From Neodiprion pinetum (Eukaryota > Arthropoda > Insecta > Hymenoptera > Diprionidae): 64,000 bases of DNA. The stretch lies in the NCBI RefSeq assembly GCF_021155775.2, contig NC_060233.1, positions 22,485,456-22,549,455 on the forward strand, in the 5' to 3' direction. The notes under the pieces were generated by a model. It was not told the origin of the DNA and made no database searches. It saw only the letters and a program-made list of their open reading frames with translations. Below are positions 36,214 to 46,874 of the stretch, in pieces. The number at the start of each line of letters is the position of its first letter. The stretch's first letter is position 1. The translations under genes were made by a program, and so were the position numbers.

Positions 36214-37826
36214 AAAAATTTAAATACTGGTAAACCTTGCACGAAATGTGAAACTTTGAACAAGAACGACAACAAACCCGCAACAGCGGTGAAATTACAT
36301 TGAAGATCCAAGGCGTCGGTAATATCTATTAAATATCCATTAGTTCGAGTGGAAGCCTAGTCATCATCCAAGTTACCAGAAATATGGCAAGATTAGTTTT
36401 AAGAAACTAGAAGGAAAGTTGCGCACAGGAACCTGCTTTTCTCGAAGCGATCCATGACACACCAATGGAGCCTGGCTTATCTACTCCGATCAAGAAACAA
36501 AATAACTGCCGAATCTTTTTCTTTTGCACAAAAGGATATACCTACTGCAATATTGTGAATAATGACGGAATACTGAATTCAAAGAAATGAAATTTTTTGT
36601 GTGACTCTATTCATATCCAATCTTTCTCTATACATACTATGTTTCGTTCAACCGTATAAAAAGAACAAAATTTCCTCACTTCTTACATACATCACATTAG
36701 TCATGTATGATAAAAAATTCAGGTTTTAGTGGAAGTTGATCAAGAAATACGCTGGTATTTTTCCAGACTTTGAGATCAAGTAATTCATGGTACAAAAATC
36801 CATTTGAATATTCATACGCATAAAAAAAGACTTTTCGTTATTAGGGAAGTAAAATTTATGTGCATATATTTTGAAGAGAGGTTGCATCAGCTTCAAAATA
36901 TCTCCGATCGGACCCTTTATGATGAATATATCCAAGAATATAAGTGGTTGAAGATCACCGTGCGCCAAAGTTTTGCAGTTTTTTTTTTCAGACTATCCTA
37001 TACTTTCAACACCGTGTAACTCCAAAAATACTGACGCTGAGATTTGAAAAATTAGAGTGATTTTCTCAAGACAGAGACAGCATATTCAGAAATTTTTGTG
37101 ACATTGGAAGTACCGGTGTAAGTTTTGCCCCAAAAGCGTGTGGTTTGAAGTGTATTAACTCATACTTACAACTAGATTGATATCGGTTTATACATTTTCA
37201 TGTACCTTGATTAATATTGTTAGATTCGTTACATTGGATTATCTTTAATCCACAAATCTATTCCATTAGAGATAGTCTACATGTCCCCGTACGTTTGTCA
37301 CTTCCCACCCGATAATTACGGTGGTACTCAGGTTTCTGGTCGAGAATTCTGAAAGTGAGAATTCCCGGGAAGTAAAGTAAACCGTAAGAGTGTGGGAAAA
37401 GAATCTTAAGGTCTGGAAACGTAATACCTAGTCGAGAATTCTCGAGTCCTGACAAAAAGAATCAGTCGTTAATCAATACAAATCAATATATCCTCACTTT
37501 CGCGCGAACCGGTCAAAAGTCAACACCATGTATAAGGAATGTCACTAAATTGTAAGTTGAAATCTCTCAACATCTAATTTGATAATACCCGATCCTTTTC
37601 TTATAAATAATTTTTCTGTAAGTCTCGCCTTGTATTTTTTATTTTTATCTTTTTATTTTTATATCATATTAGCTGTTGTGCATATCATTTTCCACGTTTC
37701 CAGTTCAAAAACGCATGTATTCTCATATCATCACAAATTTAAACTAGTTTTATAAATATAAACGAACGCCAAATAATTTAAACAGTTGTCCAGAAAAATT
37801 CTTGTTTTCATTTTGTTTGTAGTAGC
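36214..37826. other. Segment between two opposed hammerhead-like cores
   Basis: No reverse transcriptase or other coding motif was found. Frames at 36726-36968, 36804-37019, 37258-37455 and 37750-37959 look like chance. The inverted TTAACGTTTCGG / CGATCGAAACGTT boundaries suggest the remains of one Penelope-like or non-LTR element, or two element ends. Confidence 0.35.
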
Positions 37827-37860
37827 CTGAAGATGATCGGCTGCAGCCCGATCGAAACGT
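37827..37860 (+). ncRNA. Hammerhead-ribozyme-like core 2
   Basis: CTGAAGA (37827-37833), one spacer base, a perfect 6-bp stem GATCGG/CCGATC (37835-37840 with 37848-37853), then GAAAC (37854-37858) and GT. It is followed by an A-run near 37880, as at a retroelement 3' end. Stem III is not convincing. Confidence 0.45.
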
Positions 37861-38507
37861 TGCTATAAAATATTGATTAAAAAAAAAAATGTCTCTTGAA
37901 TTGACCATCACTCGACGAAAATCACCTATTACTAATCCTCCAAAGTTCACTAACTTCAAAATCTGAAGTACACAAAGACAAAATATAGAAAAGTCAAAAG
38001 GTGGAACGGTAGAATCTAGAATCTGTATACGATTCTACATTTTGGAAATCTGTATTCTGACCTATTCTACTCTCTTACTTCTTCATACCACGAATTCCTA
38101 TACTTTTGAATTCTATTAAATGACATTATCGCTTCTTCAAAAATTCCATATTGCATAAAATGGATATTGGTACGTCCTCCAAACCTCACATTCTTTTCCC
38201 ACAGTCTTATAGTAACTATACACCCTGCATCCTCTCCTTATCTTCACCGAGTCCGCAGTATACTCCTGCCCTTGTATCTTTCCTCCTCCACATCTTCTCA
38301 CTGTATTCTCCATATGTTTTACAATAAATCAATCACATACTAAAACATTCAACTCCTCAATACAAGTTCCTCTCATTTCCTCTTATGATTCGTGGGTGCG
38401 TGAAGTCGACGGGTGACGATCCTGAAATAGGCCGTAATAACATGAAGGCTGAGTGTGAATGCGGTCATCGATAGCCGCCGTCGTGATCACAATCATCCAC
38501 CCCGTAT
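37861..38507. other. Left flank of the Polinton palindrome
   Basis: AT-rich and pyrimidine-rich (38190-38390). No gene recognised. Confidence 0.5.
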
Positions 38508-38937
38508 AGTCCAGTCAAGATAGGTTTTCACTTTGCATTAATTCCGTTTTCCTTTTTTCTTGGTTCAATCGTTGGGGTGGTCACTGGGAGTCCTCTAACC
38601 AAAAGTCGACCAAATCGGCCCCTTGCTATCGCTGCCATCTTGAATTTTATGAAAAATGGTTTTTCTTGAATAACTCGACCATTTTCAATTTTAATGAAAA
38701 ATGGTAAAGACAAAAGTCTGGTTCTCGATTTTTTTTTCAAAAAATAGATATTTTTCGAATTAAACCTGAAAATAGCTGCGAAGTGAAACTATTGTATTAT
38801 CTTGTTTATTTTTGACTTTAAGGCATAAATGAACAAAAATAAAATTGTAGAGAATTAAGTTTTTAGAACAATTTTGGTACTTACCTTTTTTGCTACAGTC
38901 AATATTCAAGGTAGTACGCCAACGGCAAAGAAAAAGA
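38508..38937. repeat. Outer terminal inverted repeat, left
   Basis: Pairs with 54470-54893 at roughly 94 percent identity by eye, with small indels. This is clearly more diverged than the inner arms. Confidence 0.75.
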
Positions 38938-39303
38938 GGACTGTCAAAACTTTTGTTTCAATGTGTGAACGTGTCTATATGCGTGGGCGCGTTGTGTGTG
39001 GTGCTGCCGGTACAGAATACAAGATAGACAATAAAAATGGGTTTAAAAGGTAAGGACCAAAATTGTTGAAAATTTAACTCTCTACAAGTTTGTTTATGTT
39101 CATTTATCCCCTGAAGTTAAAAATAAAGTTAAAAACAAGGTAATACAATAGTTTGACTTCGCCGCTTTTTTCAGGTTTATTTTATTTCATTTTAAACCTA
39201 TTTTTATTTTCTATCTTGTATTCTGTACCAGCAGCACCACACACAACGCGCCCACGCATATAGACACGTTCACACATTGAAACAAAAGTTTTGATGGTCC
39301 TCT
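38938..39303. repeat. Nested hairpin present only in the left arm
   Basis: A 366-bp insertion whose ends (38938-39048 and 39191-39303) are inverted copies containing CGTGTCTATATGCGTGGGCG and its inverse. The loop (about 39050-39175) is a diverged copy of part of the terminal repeat, inverted relative to the outer copy. The right arm lacks it and shows the uninterrupted join CACTACTCTCTTTTTCTTTG. Confidence 0.75.
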
Positions 39304-39354
39304 TTAGTAGTGTATATATGAGAGTTCTAACTCAAAGATGGCGGCGCTCCCCCC

Positions 39355-39471
39355 TAGTTCCCCCCTAGCCCCCCCCCCCCTAACTCGCGGCGCATCTCCT
39401 CTGACGCGCGCACCCCCCCCCCCCCCCCCCCCCCCCCCGGTCATTTTTTGGCGGCTATTCCAATAGGACTT

Positions 39472-39525
<54 letters not shown>
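39355..39525. repeat. Poly-C tracts and (AC)n microsatellite, left arm
   Basis: Poly-C runs at about 39369-39380 and 39413-39438, then about 26 AC units (39473-39525). The right arm has the mirrored GT array at about 56 units. Confidence 0.9.
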
Positions 39526-39529
<4 letters not shown>

Positions 39530-39807
39530 AATTCCTGTCGAGACTTGTTTGGCGCCGGAAAGCCGCACATAAATCAGATAAGGCAAGAACCCGCTAGATC
39601 TATTGAAAAAATTCCAGGAAATGACCCCTGAAGAAAGGTTTAAAATGGCGTTTTGAATGCTTTTAACAATTTTTTTATTTAACACCAATTACATTTAGTT
39701 TTCTTATTCTATTCTCAATTATCTTATTCTAAATTTTAACGAGTCAAATTATACATATTATTTTCAATATCCATATTAATTAAACATATCGTTATTCCAA
39801 AATTGAC
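39526..39807. other. Left-arm spacer
   Basis: AT-rich DNA between the microsatellite and the protein fragment. Nothing recognised. Confidence 0.5.
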
Positions 39808-40250
39808 TTATACCAATTTTTTAACAGTACCACTGATCGGATTATATTCAACAATGCGATCATGCAAGATCATGCAGTAGGCAGAAGTGTGTGGTGGGAA
39901 CGTAGTGCTAGAGTCAAATTCCAATCGAATGTCCACAGGTCCCCAGTTTTCAATGTTTCGTTCTGCTTGGAGCAATCGATGACGATAAGGGGAGCTTGGT
40001 TTGTAAATTCACGCCTCGATAGCAAAGGCCCAGCTTCTTTGTTATAGTAGCTCATTTGAAACCGAACATACATATCATAGAGAATGGCAGGGGACGTGCA
40101 GGCTCGGACTTGTTCGCTATAAAGAGTCGTAAAACCCAAAACTGTGTGTACACATACCATCCGGTGAAGAGCGGGCAAGATAAGATTTTTCTTACACCAA
40201 ACACTGTTCGCTACCTGCTTTTCGTTGACCGATTTTTCACACCACATGGC
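39808..40250 (-). pseudogene. C-terminal fragment of a Polinton-associated protein (capsid-like?), left copy
   Basis: On the minus strand, a segment with APLIVIDCSKQNETL runs into a frame change near 39930, and the next frame, with TSAYCMILHDRIVEYNP, ends at a stop at 39808-39810. I recall this pair of segments as the C-terminus of a conserved protein that accompanies this type of polymerase in insect genomes; a structural (capsid-like) role is a guess. The N-terminal part is absent or unreadable above about 40190. A frameshift and truncation make it dead. Confidence 0.4.
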
Positions 40251-40299
40251 CCACGCTGCTTAAAGACTCATAAAACTCAAAAACTACATTAGGCGGCGG

Positions 40300-40560
40300 T
40301 GGGTTCGTGGAGAGGGGGAGGGGGAGGGGGTGAAAACCTGTTCCAACACGCTTTAAGGCAAGATGCAGCTGCGGAACTGGGTGACTTCAAACTGGCAGAT
40401 AAACCGCAAAAATTTAGGGATGGTGGGGGCGGGGACTGCGGACCCCAGCCGTCTTTCGCGTCATTTTTTACATGAATTTCATCATCTCTGCAGAGTCGGG
40501 AGGGCAATAAAACCCAAAAATTTAGGGATGGCGGGTCGGATAAAGGGGGGACCCAGTCGT
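40300..40560. repeat. G-rich two-copy repeat before POLB, left
   Basis: AAAATTTAGGGATGG occurs twice (about 40408 and 40518), each followed by G-rich sequence, CCCAG(C/T)CGTCT and a GTCATTTTT. The preceding GA/GGGGG tract is at 40307-40331. Confidence 0.6.
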
Positions 40561-40662
40561 CTCTGACGTCATTTTTCCCTCCGAGATGCGCAGAACGCAG
40601 TGCGCACCGCATCTCTGACGTCATTTTACCCTCCGATATGCGCAGAACGCAGTGCGCACAGT
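40561..40662 (+). promoter_or_regulatory. Duplicated CRE-containing 53-bp unit, left
   Basis: Two tandem units each contain TCTCTGACGTCATTTT, CCCTCCGA and TGCGCAGAACGCAGTGCGCA. TGACGTCA is the palindromic CRE/ATF site (near 40565 and 40617). The TGCGCA pair forms an inverted repeat. The units lie about 70-170 bases before the POLB transcription start. Confidence 0.6.
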
Positions 40663-40696
40663 TCCCAAATTCTTGCGATCTATCGGCCTATATACA

Positions 40697-40731
40697 TATA
40701 AGCTCAACGCATCCGATGCAGACTCGTCAGT
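40697..40731 (+). promoter_or_regulatory. POLB core promoter (TATA + initiator), left
   Basis: TATAAG at 40697-40702 and the arthropod-type initiator TCAGT at 40727-40731. The spacing (about 32 bases from TATA to the initiator A) is the expected one. The POLB ATG follows at 40795. Confidence 0.6.
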
Positions 40732-40794
40732 CTTACACGATACGTGCAAGTCAAAAAAGTTATACAAAGTTCAGCTTATATCAACGTCAAAGTC

Positions 40795-43700
40795 ATGGCA
40801 GTCAAAGCGTATATGGGACTTGCGGAGCAGATGGAGAGGACGTACAATTTGCTGAGAGAGCAACCACCCGGAGAAGAGAATAACGCCGTCATCAATCATT
40901 GGGCTGATGTTGGAATTGCGAATATCCAAGTTCTGCGCGATATTTCCATGCAACGAGGAACAACCGTTGGTGCGAAAATACGGATCCAACATACGATCGC
41001 ACTCCTGCAATCTTGGGTGACGAAGATCAAGCAGTTGCAGCAGCCCACAGTGGTGACGGGTGGAAATATCGGTACTCCTGCGGGTGTACAATGGGACGAC
41101 GTGGATAGCGCTTTTGCCAGCCGAATCAGAACGGGGGTTATCACAAATCTCCGTCATAAAAACTTGGACGCCTTTCTGGACGATGTGCAGCGCGTCGTCA
41201 CCGAGAAGTTGGAGCTGATACTGCGCGAGGAGGGAAATGTGAAGGTTAACCTCATATTATCGTGCAAATTTGAAAATGCCAAGCACGAAGAGATCTCGAC
41301 CGAAGTTAAGAGTTTCAACACCTCCAACGTGGCGATTCTCCTCCCATCAAGCGATATAAATGATTGGTTTACACGTGCACGGGGTGATCTGCAGTCAAAG
41401 GTGGAAGATTTCGAGCAGCGCGATTCCGGCTGGAGTCTGATTGAGATCCTTAACATCGCCGTAAATATCAATCGCTACCAGCCTCTCGCCGCGGGGGCTT
41501 CAACATTCGTCGAGCTGCCCCAAGACATTCAACGGAAGAAGGCTGTGGTGAACGTGAAGAACAAGGACGAAAGATGCCTTCTCTGGTCCGTCATAGCAGC
41601 CCTCCACCCGGTCAAGATCAACACCGATAGGACTCCCAACTATCGTCGCTATATTTCCGAGTTGGACTGTACAGGTATCAAATTCCCTGCTACTCCACAT
41701 GATGTGAAAAAGCTTGAGAGATTGAATAATTTGCGCATCAATGTATATGGAATAGAATCTCAAACTTTTTCGCATCATGCAAAATCAAATAAAAGCGTCA
41801 TCGTGCCGATTTATTTGAGTAAAAATTTGCATAGCGTAAACATTGACACGATCCATCTTCTAATGGTTGAGAGTAATCCGGAGGACGATATGACTGGTGA
41901 GTTTGCACCGAGATTCCACTTTGCTTGGATTAAAGATCTTTCCCGATTGGTGAGCAAACAATTGTCTGATCATAATGGCCAGCTGTTTTTATGTGACAGA
42001 TGTTTGTGCCACTTTAGCGTGAAACACGCCTACGACAATCATCGGCAAGATTGTATTATGCTAAATAAAGTACGCATGGAATTTCCCAAGTGTAAAGATT
42101 TAGTATTTTCCAATTTTCAAAACAAAGGCACCGTTCCATTTGTCGTATACGCCGACCTCGAATGTATATTAATCCCTGAACCTATAGATGAATTTGAAAC
42201 TCGTAAGACTTGTGAAATTCAAAAGCATATCCCGCACAGTGTAGCGTACTATGTACATTGCGCGTACGATGAGACTTTATCGGAGTTCCACGGTAAACGC
42301 GGTGTCGATTGCATAGATTGGTTTATGCAACAGCTCAAAGATTTATCAATTCAAGTAGAGTCACGCATCAAAAACATAATTCCGATGGAGTCTCTTACCC
42401 AAGTGCAACGCGATCGTCACATGCGCGCAAAGAATTGTTATATTTGTGAAAAACCGTTTACCCCTGAGGAGAAAAAGTGTTACGATCACTGTCACTTCAC
42501 GGGTAAATACCGTGGTCCTGCTCATAATCGGTGTAATTTGAATTTCAGAGAGTCGCACACAATTCCAATAGTTTTCCACAATTTGTCCGGTTACGATTCT
42601 CACTTTTTAATGAAATCCCTCGCGTCAACTTTTCCCGGTAAAATTACACTGCTACCCATAAATAAGGAAAAATACATATCCTTCACGAAACGCGTCGATG
42701 GAACAATGATGCACTTGAGATTCATCGATTCGTTCCGATTTATGGCTAGCAGCATCGATAAACTTTCCAAATATTTGACCGATACCGATAAACGCATAAC
42801 ACGTAAATTTTATAATAACCCGACTCAGTTCAGTTTGATGACCCGCAAAGGCGTTTTTCCCTATGAATACGTCGATTGTTGGGGGAAACTCGATGAACCG
42901 CGATTACCTGCAAAGAAGCATTTCTACTCGCACCTCTGCGATGCAAATATTTCAGACACCGATTACGAGCACGCGAAAACTGTTTGGAGGGAATTCCATT
43001 TAGAGTCATTGGGGGGCTATTCAGATTTATATTTAGAGACCGATGTTCTTTTGCTTGCCGACATTTTCGAAAATTTCCGCGCTAGCTGCTTCAAAACATA
43101 CGATTTAGATCCGTTGCATTACTACACTGCACCGGGGCTTGCTTTTGACGCGATGCTCATGCATACTAATGTAAATTTGCAACTTTTAGACAACCCTGAA
43201 ATGGTGTTATTTATTGAAAGAGCCATTCGAGGCGGCGTAGCGCAATGTTCTAATCGACACGCTCGGGCCAATAATAGATTCATGGGAACAGATTTTGATC
43301 CAAACAAAGCGGAATCGTATCTCATGTATTTTGACGTGAATAACCTGTACGGTGCAGCTATGAGCGTGCATTTACCAATCGGTTCGTTCGAGTGGGAGTA
43401 TCAGCAGATCGATATAACGAACCATCCGGACGATTCGCCGATCGGTTACTTTCTGGAGGTAGATTTGGACTACCCTGTAGAACTCCACGAGGATCACAAA
43501 GACTTACCTCTTTGTCCCGAACATTTTACTCCCCCAGGTAGTAAAAATGCCAAACTCGCGACCACCCTTCACCCCAAAACAAAGTATATATTGCACTATA
43601 GAAATTTGAAACAGTGTTTGAGTTTAGGATTGAAATTAACGAAAGTGCATAGAATTTTGAAGTTTGCGCAATCTCCATGGCTCGAGCCTTACATCACGCT

Positions 43701-44571
43701 CAATACAGACATGCGTAAGCAATCTAGGAATGAATTTGAGAAAAACTTTTACAAACTCATGAATAACGCTGTGTTCGGCAAGACTATGGAGAATGTGCGA
43801 AATCATAAAGATGTTAAATTGGTTACAAAATGGGAGGGAAAAGGTGGTGCGAGAACGCTTATTGCCCGAGCAAACTTTCACAGCTGCACCGTATTTGACA
43901 CTGATATGGTTATCATTGAAATGAATCGTGTCAAAGTTCACTTCGCCAAACCTATTTACGTCGGCGCATCAATTCTAGATCTGTCAAAAATCTTTTTCTA
44001 CGACTTCCACTAAAATTATATTGAAACCAACTTTTCGAATAAACAGGCTAAATTGATGTATACCGACACAGACAGCCTTATTTATCAATTCAATGTGCCT
44101 AATATCTACGATATCATCAAACGTGATGTAGATACAATGTTTGACACCTCTGACTATCCGCCCGACAATGTGTATGGTATTCCCCTTAAAAACAAAAAAC
44201 AACTAGGGCTAATGAAGGATGAAAATAATGGTAAAATTATGACAGAGTTTGTGGGACTGCGAGCAAAGCTGTACACATTTACTACGATGGGTGAGGATGG
44301 GGAAAAATATGACAGTGGCGTAAAAGTGAGTAAGCGTGCCAAGGGTGTGAGAAATTCATCGATAAATAGCATCACGTTTGATGATTATAAGCGCTGTCTG
44401 ACGGCTTACCGAGAGTTGACTCTTCCACAGTGTTTAATACGCAGCAAAAAACACGAAGTAAGCACGATCGTACAAAAAAAATTGGCTCTGAGTTGGCAGG
44501 ATGACAAGCGGCAATTGATACCCGGACAGACCGACACCGTACCTTGGGGGTTTGTCCCAGCCCCCCAATAG
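40795..44571 (+). pseudogene. POLB: Polinton family B DNA polymerase, left copy, one in-frame stop
   Basis: Protein-primed replicative polymerase of a Polinton. The start is the ATG at 40795. Segments in order: an N-terminal region with LLWSVIAALH near residue 262; a Cys/His finger (about 400-420, CDRCLCHF); exonuclease motif I (YADLEC, about 452); an endonuclease-VII-like Cys/His module (about 548-580, DHCHFTGKYRG); exonuclease motif II (HNLSGYDSHF, about 596); SDLYLETDVLLLAD (about 742); polymerase motif A (YFDVNNLYG, about 845) and B (KLMNNAVFG, about 986). A TAA at 44011-44013 ends translation after 1072 residues. The same frame continues through motif C (YTDTDS) to the natural end at 44571. 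The stop removes the motif C aspartates, so the product would be inactive. Confidence 0.85.
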
Positions 44572-44780
44572 CTATAGGATAAACTTTAGACATAGAATTG
44601 ATGTAAATATTTGATGTTTGACGCCTCGAACGATCCACCATCGGGCGGAAACGTTTCATGATCAATACGATATTTAATGGATTTGAAGTTTCAAAATGCG
44701 AATTCATATACTCAACAATTGTTTATTTATTTATTATTAATATATCAAGCAATTATTCATATTTATTCGTTTACCACGAG
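44572..44780. other. POLB 3' region, left
   Basis: Non-coding. Together with the POLB end it is repeated in diverged form at 46190-46395. Confidence 0.6.
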
Positions 44781-44965
44781 AAAAGTTTTCAGAAAATGAA
44801 AAAAAATTTTCAGGAAACGAAAAAAACTTTTCAGAAAATGAAAAAAACTTTTCAGAAAACGAAAAAAAGTTTTCAGAAAACTTTTTTCCCATTTGATTAA
44901 CACGTAAAAAAAGTTTTCAGAAAATGAAAAAAAGTTTTCAGAAAATGAAAAAAAGTTTTCGAAAA
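44781..44965. repeat. AAAAAGTTTTCAGAAAATG tandem array, left 1
   Basis: About nine copies of a roughly 20-bp A-rich unit with small variations (GTTTTCAGAAAATG / GAAACG), lying between the convergent POLB and INT genes. It is not coding; the Lys/Phe-rich frames across it are artefacts. Confidence 0.85.
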
Positions 44966-45002
44966 AATAAAATGTGTAATAATCGTATGGCAAAATTGCA
45001 TA

Positions 45003-45060
45003 TTATCATTATTATTATCACTATTATTATTATCATTATTATTATTATTATTATTATTTT
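45003..45060. repeat. ATT/ATC microsatellite, left 1
   Basis: Imperfect (ATT)n array. Confidence 0.9.
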
Positions 45061-45131
45061 CGTAGTACAGAGTATGGCACATGTGCGCACAAAGGAGATA
45101 AAATGTGGAAATATTTGTATATTCAAAATCT

Positions 45132-45137
45132 TTTATT
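45132..45137 (-). terminator. Poly(A) signal of INT, left
   Basis: AATAAA on the minus strand, about 30 bases after the INT stop. Confidence 0.5.
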
Positions 45138-45165
45138 GTAATTCGGAAAATACATACAAATTATG

Positions 45166-45890
45166 TTACATGTCTGTTTTATTTATCCAACTATTGTGCG
45201 AATTATCAAAACCCAACCACTTCACATAGAACAGATTCCCCCGTTTGCGTAACACTTTCTCCACAAGGTAGTCCTCGGGATATTTCACTTTGGTGAGCTC
45301 TTCCTCGTAGAAGCCCCCCCTCGATGGGATGATCTTGATAATCGGTAAGTTTGTAGGTGGGTGGATTGGTATTTTTCACCTCACTCACGGTGAATATTTC
45401 TGTCGTCCAATTGGGTGTATAGCCTTTTTCGAATACATTCTTGTACTTGCTGATTCGAACTCGATCGCCTACGCTGAATTTCCGCGCTCGATCACTTCGT
45501 TTGATTTGCCGAGGCTTGTACACGCTACGATACAGCTGTTTTTCATTCTCCGTGCTAACATCCTGTAAGTTTTATTCGAATCGTGCGATGTTTGGTGTTG
45601 TTGTAGGACTTCATTAAATCATCGAAAATATTAATCCACTTGTGAAATCCTAGGAGAGTAAACCACATCCACATTTTATTTTTTCAATGTTCGACTAAAA
45701 ACGTTCGAATATCGACGCCTTTATGTTGCTGAGTGTCAAATACATGTTGATATTGTGCTGCATCATGAGGGCTTTCAATTTGCTGTTGTGAAATTCTTTG
45801 CATTGATCAACGTATAGATGTGCAGGTATACGGCTCTGGGTCAGTACAGATTTCATAGCAGCAGCCGCATCTTTCCCCCCACCACGGATG
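45166..45890 (-). pseudogene. INT: Retroviral-type integrase with chromodomain, left copy, truncated
   Basis: The minus strand encodes the C-terminal two-thirds of a Polinton integrase. Visible are the second catalytic Asp region (YVDQCKEFHNSKLK), the third catalytic region (NIKASIFERF, Glu at ERF), a DNA-binding segment (FSVGDRVRISKYKNVF) and a chromodomain end (LFYVKWLGFDNSHNSW) finishing at 45166. The N-terminal zinc-binding domain and first Asp are missing; the gene is cut at about 45890, where a POLB-tail copy starts. Stops and frame changes near 45695, 45560 and 45320 break it further. The family inserts element DNA into chromosomes. Confidence 0.8.
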
Positions 45891-45892
45891 AG

Positions 45893-46200
45893 GATGAAAC
45901 AAAAATGTGACAACGGTGTTAAAGTGGGTAAGCGTGTCAAGGATGCGAAAACTGCAACGATAAATAACATCACGTTTAATGATTATAAGAACCGTCTGAG
46001 GGGCTTACCAAGAGTTGATCAACCCCACAGTGCTTAATACGTAGTAAAAAAACGCGAGGTTAGCTCCAATGTACTGAAAAATTGATCATGAGTTGACAAG
46101 ACGGTAATATGCAACCGATACCTGGGCAAACAGGTACCAGAACTTGGAGGGTGTGCTGCAACCCCGCAATAAACTAGCCGTAGGCTGGAACTGAGGGCAT
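45893..46200 (+). pseudogene. Second, diverged copy of the POLB 3' end, left
   Basis: The sequence is clearly homologous to 44310-44571 (shared words include ATAAATA(A/G)CATCACGTTT and GATTATAAG) but has many substitutions and frame breaks. It abuts the broken INT. It shows an old tandem duplication or an insertion of a related element. Confidence 0.75.
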
Positions 46201-46395
46201 ACAACCGTTGTAAATATATGCGTTTGACACCCATGGCGACAGTTCATGAAGCAGAGACGTTTCGCAAGCAATACGATATTGAGCAGATCGAAGTTTTAAA
46301 ATTCGAATACCGTGTAAATTCATGTATTCATCAATTATTTATTTATTTATTATTAATATATTGAACAATTATTCATATTTATTCGTTTACCACGA

Positions 46396-46590
46396 GAAAA
46401 GTTTTCAGAAAATGGAAAAAAGTTTCCAGAAAACGAAAAAAAGTTTTCAGAAAATGAAAAAAAGTTTCCAGAAAACTAAGAAAAATTTCCGAAAATGAAA
46501 AAAAGTTCACGAAAAAATAAAATGAGCATTAATCGTATCGAAAAATTATAGATTATCATTATTATTATTATCATTATCGTTATTATCATC
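46396..46590. repeat. Second tandem array and ATT microsatellite, left 2
   Basis: A shorter copy of the GTTTTCAGAAAATG array (46396-46518) and an ATT/ATC run (46552-46590) follow the second POLB tail in the same order as in copy 1. Confidence 0.8.
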
Positions 46591-46593
46591 ATT

Positions 46594-46831
46594 TGAAGGC
46601 CTTTGATCACGGCAGGTGATGCTGGAGGTGTCCCCTGCTACCAGGGTCCGGCACTATCGACGTCGAGGCTGCTTGCAGCCCCTCTCTTCCGCAGTCTAGG
46701 AGGACCGCGATCCTCGCCCCTACCAGGGTCGTCGCAAGAGCTGTCATTGCTCGCGTAGTAATGACCCCTGGATTTAGAGTTCGCATGATTGAGGTACGCA
46801 TACGACGTCCTGGCGCGGAGCTTCGGGGCGG
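46594..46831. other. GC-rich 238-bp segment of unknown origin, left
   Basis: Sharply higher G+C than its surroundings, starting GAAGGCCTTTGATCACGGC and ending GAGCTTCGGGGCGG. No motif recognised. A 64-codon frame through it is identical in both arms only because of the mirror. It may be a fragment of another retroelement. Confidence 0.5.
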
Positions 46832-46874
46832 CACAGCCAAAATATTAGTCCACTTGTGAAATGCTAGGACACAG
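46832..46874. other. Loop at the centre of the palindrome
   Basis: 43 unpaired bases starting and ending with CACAG. The middle (TTAGTCCACTTGTGAAATGC) is a diverged copy of INT sequence at 45628-45660, so the turn point lies inside a second INT remnant. Confidence 0.75.

Noticed and set aside
40744..40794. Longer POLB N-terminus from 40744
   Set aside because: That start is GTG. The first ATG in frame is 40795, downstream of the predicted transcription start at about 40729.
40896..44000. Many frames of 65-130 codons on the opposite strand of POLB and in other frames
   Set aside because: They are shadows of the POLB reading frame and recur identically in the mirror arm.
44897..45126. Frames rich in Ile, Asn, Lys or Phe across 44760-45126 and the mirror
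   Set aside because: They translate the ATT microsatellite and the A-rich tandem array.
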